A stretch of DNA of 64,000 nucleotides from Salinimicrobium gaetbulicola (lineage in GTDB: Bacteria; Bacteroidota; Bacteroidia; Flavobacteriales; Flavobacteriaceae). The notes below the pieces were generated by a model. The model was given only the letters and a program-made list of their open reading frames with translations, was not told where the DNA came from and did no database searches. Both the position numbers and the translations under genes were made by a program. Where the stretch lies: positions 186,001-250,000 of the forward strand of contig NZ_JBHTJP010000035.1 in assembly GCF_042676025.1 (NCBI RefSeq), in the 5' to 3' direction. Numbering within the stretch: the stretch's first letter is position 1; every line of letters begins with the position of its first letter. Shown here piece after piece: positions 62,208 through 64,000 of the stretch.

Positions 62208-63752
62208 ATGAAACACAACTACCTGAAAGCCAAATTATTAAACAATTTTGGCTGGGGCGCTATACTTCTAGTGCACCTGGTAGTCATTCTATTGAGATTG
62301 CTCTATGCGGTCAAGGCAGGCGTAGATCTGGATCCTGAAGAAGCCCAGTATTGGCTCTGGTCAAAACACCCAGATTGGTCTTATTATTCGAAACCCCCGT
62401 TGATCGCTTACATTAATGGATTCACCACTGGTATCTTGGGGAATTATGCCTGGGCCGTGCGACTAAACGCCATTTTATTGGGGAGCCTTATTGGTCTTCT
62501 CGTTTATCACATTACGAGAGACCTTTATAAAAGACCTAAGCTGGCCTTCGTAGTTTCAGTAGGCTTACTGTTATTGCCGGGCTTTCATTATATATCCCTC
62601 TTTTTCACCACAGATGTTCTGGCAGTTCTGGGTTGGCTGCTAACCACTTATTTATTCTGGAAAGCCATCAAAAAAGACAGTTTCAATTCCTGGGCCCTGG
62701 CTGGAGTTTTCTTCGGAATTGGACTGCTGGGAAAATATACCCTGCTTTATTTCATCCCATTTTCGTTTCTCTACCTGTTATTCACAAATCGGAGATTACT
62801 GAAAAAAAGCGGCTACTACCTTTTCCTGTTCACCGGTATATTTATCTTCCTCCCCGTTATCATTTGGAACCTTAAACACGGAATGTTAGGAGTTCTACAC
62901 GTGGCACATCTTGCAGGCGCTGCAAATGAGTTTCCTGGCTGGAACAAAGTCCTCGCCTATCAAACCGAATTCTTTGGTGGACAATTGCTTCTAAACCTGC
63001 CCTTGCTATGTATTTTATTCTTCTGGAAAAAGTACGGGCTCCATGAGTATTTAAAAGGGGATTTTGAACGATACGTGCTCTCGGGGATCTTGTTTGTGGT
63101 CCTTTCCTTTACTTTCCTGGCCTTTTTTAAAAGAATTAGGATCAACTGGCTGCTTTTCTCCTATTTTCCATTGTATCTCATCCTTTTAAAAGCCATCTGG
63201 CAGTCCGGCCTGTTCAGGCGCGTAAAAGTATATATGAGCATCAGTTTTTTATTACTGGTAGGCCTCATCATCCAACCCATTTTTGCTACCCAGAGGGGGA
63301 AAGTGATTCCTGTGAAAGTAGATCCCTTCAGCAAACTTATAGGCTGGCAGCACCTTGCGGAATTTATTGACAGGGATATCAGGAAACAAACCGGAAATAA
63401 GGATTTTGTGATCCTGTCAGATAAATACCAGGTGGCAGCGCAGTTATCATTTTACACTCCCGGCCAGCCTACCACTTACTGCCTGCCGTATTCCAATAGG
63501 AGGATGAACCAATATGATGTATGGGGCATTCCGGAAGATCTTACAAATCATAACAAACCGGTGGCTTTTGTAAAAGACTTTCCGTTAGAAGATGATGAGG
63601 AACAGCATGAACTTATTAATTCCGGAAATGTGGTTTACAACACAACCTTTTCGATTAATTATAAAGGTGAAAAAGTGAAGACCTATTACATTTATTTACT
63701 GGAAAAAATGCCGGTGATCTCGAAAGAACAAACTTTGTTCGTGAGATATTAA
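62208..63752 (+). CDS. GT39-family membrane glycosyltransferase (ArnT/PMT-like)
   Basis: The 514-residue protein has about 11-12 TM segments. The first loop has the acidic motif 'DLDPEEAQYWLWSKHPDWSY', equivalent to the catalytic Asp region of ArnT/PMT enzymes, followed by 'SKPPLIAYI'. It should use a lipid-linked sugar to glycosylate lipid A or another acceptor at the outer face of the inner membrane. The stop overlaps the convergent GT9 gene by 4 bp. Confidence 0.9.
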   Translation: MKHNYLKAKLLNNFGWGAILLVHLVVILLRLLYAVKAGVDLDPEEAQYWLWSKHPDWSYYSKPPLIAYINGFTTGILGNYAWAVRLNAILLGSLIGLLVYHITRDLYKRPKLAFVVSVGLLLLPGFHYISLFFTTDVLAVLGWLLTTYLFWKAIKKDSFNSWALAGVFFGIGLLGKYTLLYFIPFSFLYLLFTNRRLLKKSGYYLFLFTGIFIFLPVIIWNLKHGMLGVLHVAHLAGAANEFPGWNKVLAYQTEFFGGQLLLNLPLLCILFFWKKYGLHEYLKGDFERYVLSGILFVVLSFTFLAFFKRIRINWLLFSYFPLYLILLKAIWQSGLFRRVKVYMSISFLLLVGLIIQPIFATQRGKVIPVKVDPFSKLIGWQHLAEFIDRDIRKQTGNKDFVILSDKYQVAAQLSFYTPGQPTTYCLPYSNRRMNQYDVWGIPEDLTNHNKPVAFVKDFPLEDDEEQHELINSGNVVYNTTFSINYKGEKVKTYYIYLLEKMPVISKEQTLFVRY

Positions 63753-64000
63753 AACAGGATCTCTTTGATCTTATCCACAACCTTGTGCGAAGGAATGCTT
63801 CTCATAACTTCCTCATAGCCTGCCGGGATATCTTTTCCGTAAATGGAAGTAGGAATTGCAGGATATTTGTCAAGGTCTGGAAGTAAAAAGTTTTCATCGG
63901 GCTGTCTGAAAGGGGCAAATCCGGTATACGGGTGTGTTAACCCCCATAAAGTGATCACAGGAACCCCAAAATTTGCTGCGAGATGTCCGTTTCCACTGTC
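63749..64000 (-). CDS. GT9-family (heptosyltransferase-like) glycosyltransferase, C-terminal part
   Basis: The minus-strand frame runs off the right edge. The 83 visible codons begin 'DSGNGHLAANFGVPVITLWG' and continue with 'THPYTGFAPF', the GT9 donor-site motif of heptosyltransferases. It probably adds a core sugar to lipopolysaccharide. The start and first ~250 residues are outside the window. Confidence 0.85.
   Translation of the reverse strand, partial: DSGNGHLAANFGVPVITLWGLTHPYTGFAPFRQPDENFLLPDLDKYPAIPTSIYGKDIPAGYEEVMRSIPSHKVVDKIKEILF

Noticed and set aside
1..64000. CRISPR arrays, prophage, IS elements, rRNA or tRNA genes
   Set aside because: No regularly spaced repeats, transposase or phage genes, or recognisable RNA genes were seen when reading both strands; a covariance-model scan would be needed to exclude small RNAs.

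Overview
The window looks like a chromosomal stretch from a marine-type member of the Flavobacteriaceae (Bacteroidota), close to Gramella/Christiangramia in gene style. The taxon is inferred from gene content, not from a database search. Supporting signs are gliding/type IX secretion genes (gldH, porW/sprE), a secreted M4 peptidase with a type IX sorting tail, a Bacteroidota-type atp operon with an extended AtpB, many -7 boxes of the form TAnnTTTG, few Shine-Dalgarno sites, and several TTG starts. I saw no rRNA, tRNA, CRISPR array, prophage or insertion sequence. Almost everything is housekeeping.

Layout. 1-2.5 kb: a DtxR-type metal regulator (partial) diverges from a TonB-dependent receptor, with an inverted repeat between them. 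2.5-7.3 kb: TerB/J-domain protein, bacilliredoxin, acyltransferase, HD hydrolase, radical SAM protein and enoyl-CoA hydratase. 7.3-17.6 kb: a haem region with orphan histidine kinase, hemJ, hemH and an AraC regulator on the minus strand, divergent from hemA-C-D-E-F-B on the plus strand. It covers every step from glutamyl-tRNA to protohaem except hemL. 17.6-24.5 kb: two unknown small proteins, a half-length glycosyltransferase, lplA, a CNNM protein, ogt, a serine hydrolase and a PolB-like exonuclease. 24.5-34.6 kb (minus): M4 peptidase, scoAB, a class A PBP, gldH, ricT and trhO. 34.6-42.6 kb: an unannotated 30-codon Cys-containing ORF with a long stem and terminator, recA, a sigma factor with a membrane-anchored barrel protein, an acyltransferase, trpS, dprA, an HU-like/SPOR protein and a thioesterase. 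42.6-49.6 kb (minus): envelope cluster envC, DUF4292 lipoprotein, TPR protein, nucleotidyltransferase, dut, flippase and lipoprotein. 49.7-58.6 kb (minus): porW, bactofilin, AtpZ-like, DUF6168-like protein and atpBEFHAG. 58.7-64 kb: ABC ATPase and permease, a flavin/2Fe-2S reductase, GT39 and a partial GT9.

How it fits together. Many genes serve the cell envelope and aerobic energy metabolism: haem synthesis with oxygen-dependent HemF, the F0 part plus alpha, gamma and delta of ATP synthase, lipoate ligase, peptidoglycan synthesis and hydrolase control, and gliding/type IX secretion. The least explained pieces are the small-ORF locus beside recA, the protein that carries both an inner-membrane segment and an outer-membrane-type barrel, the half glycosyltransferase, and structured intergenic elements inside the atp operon.
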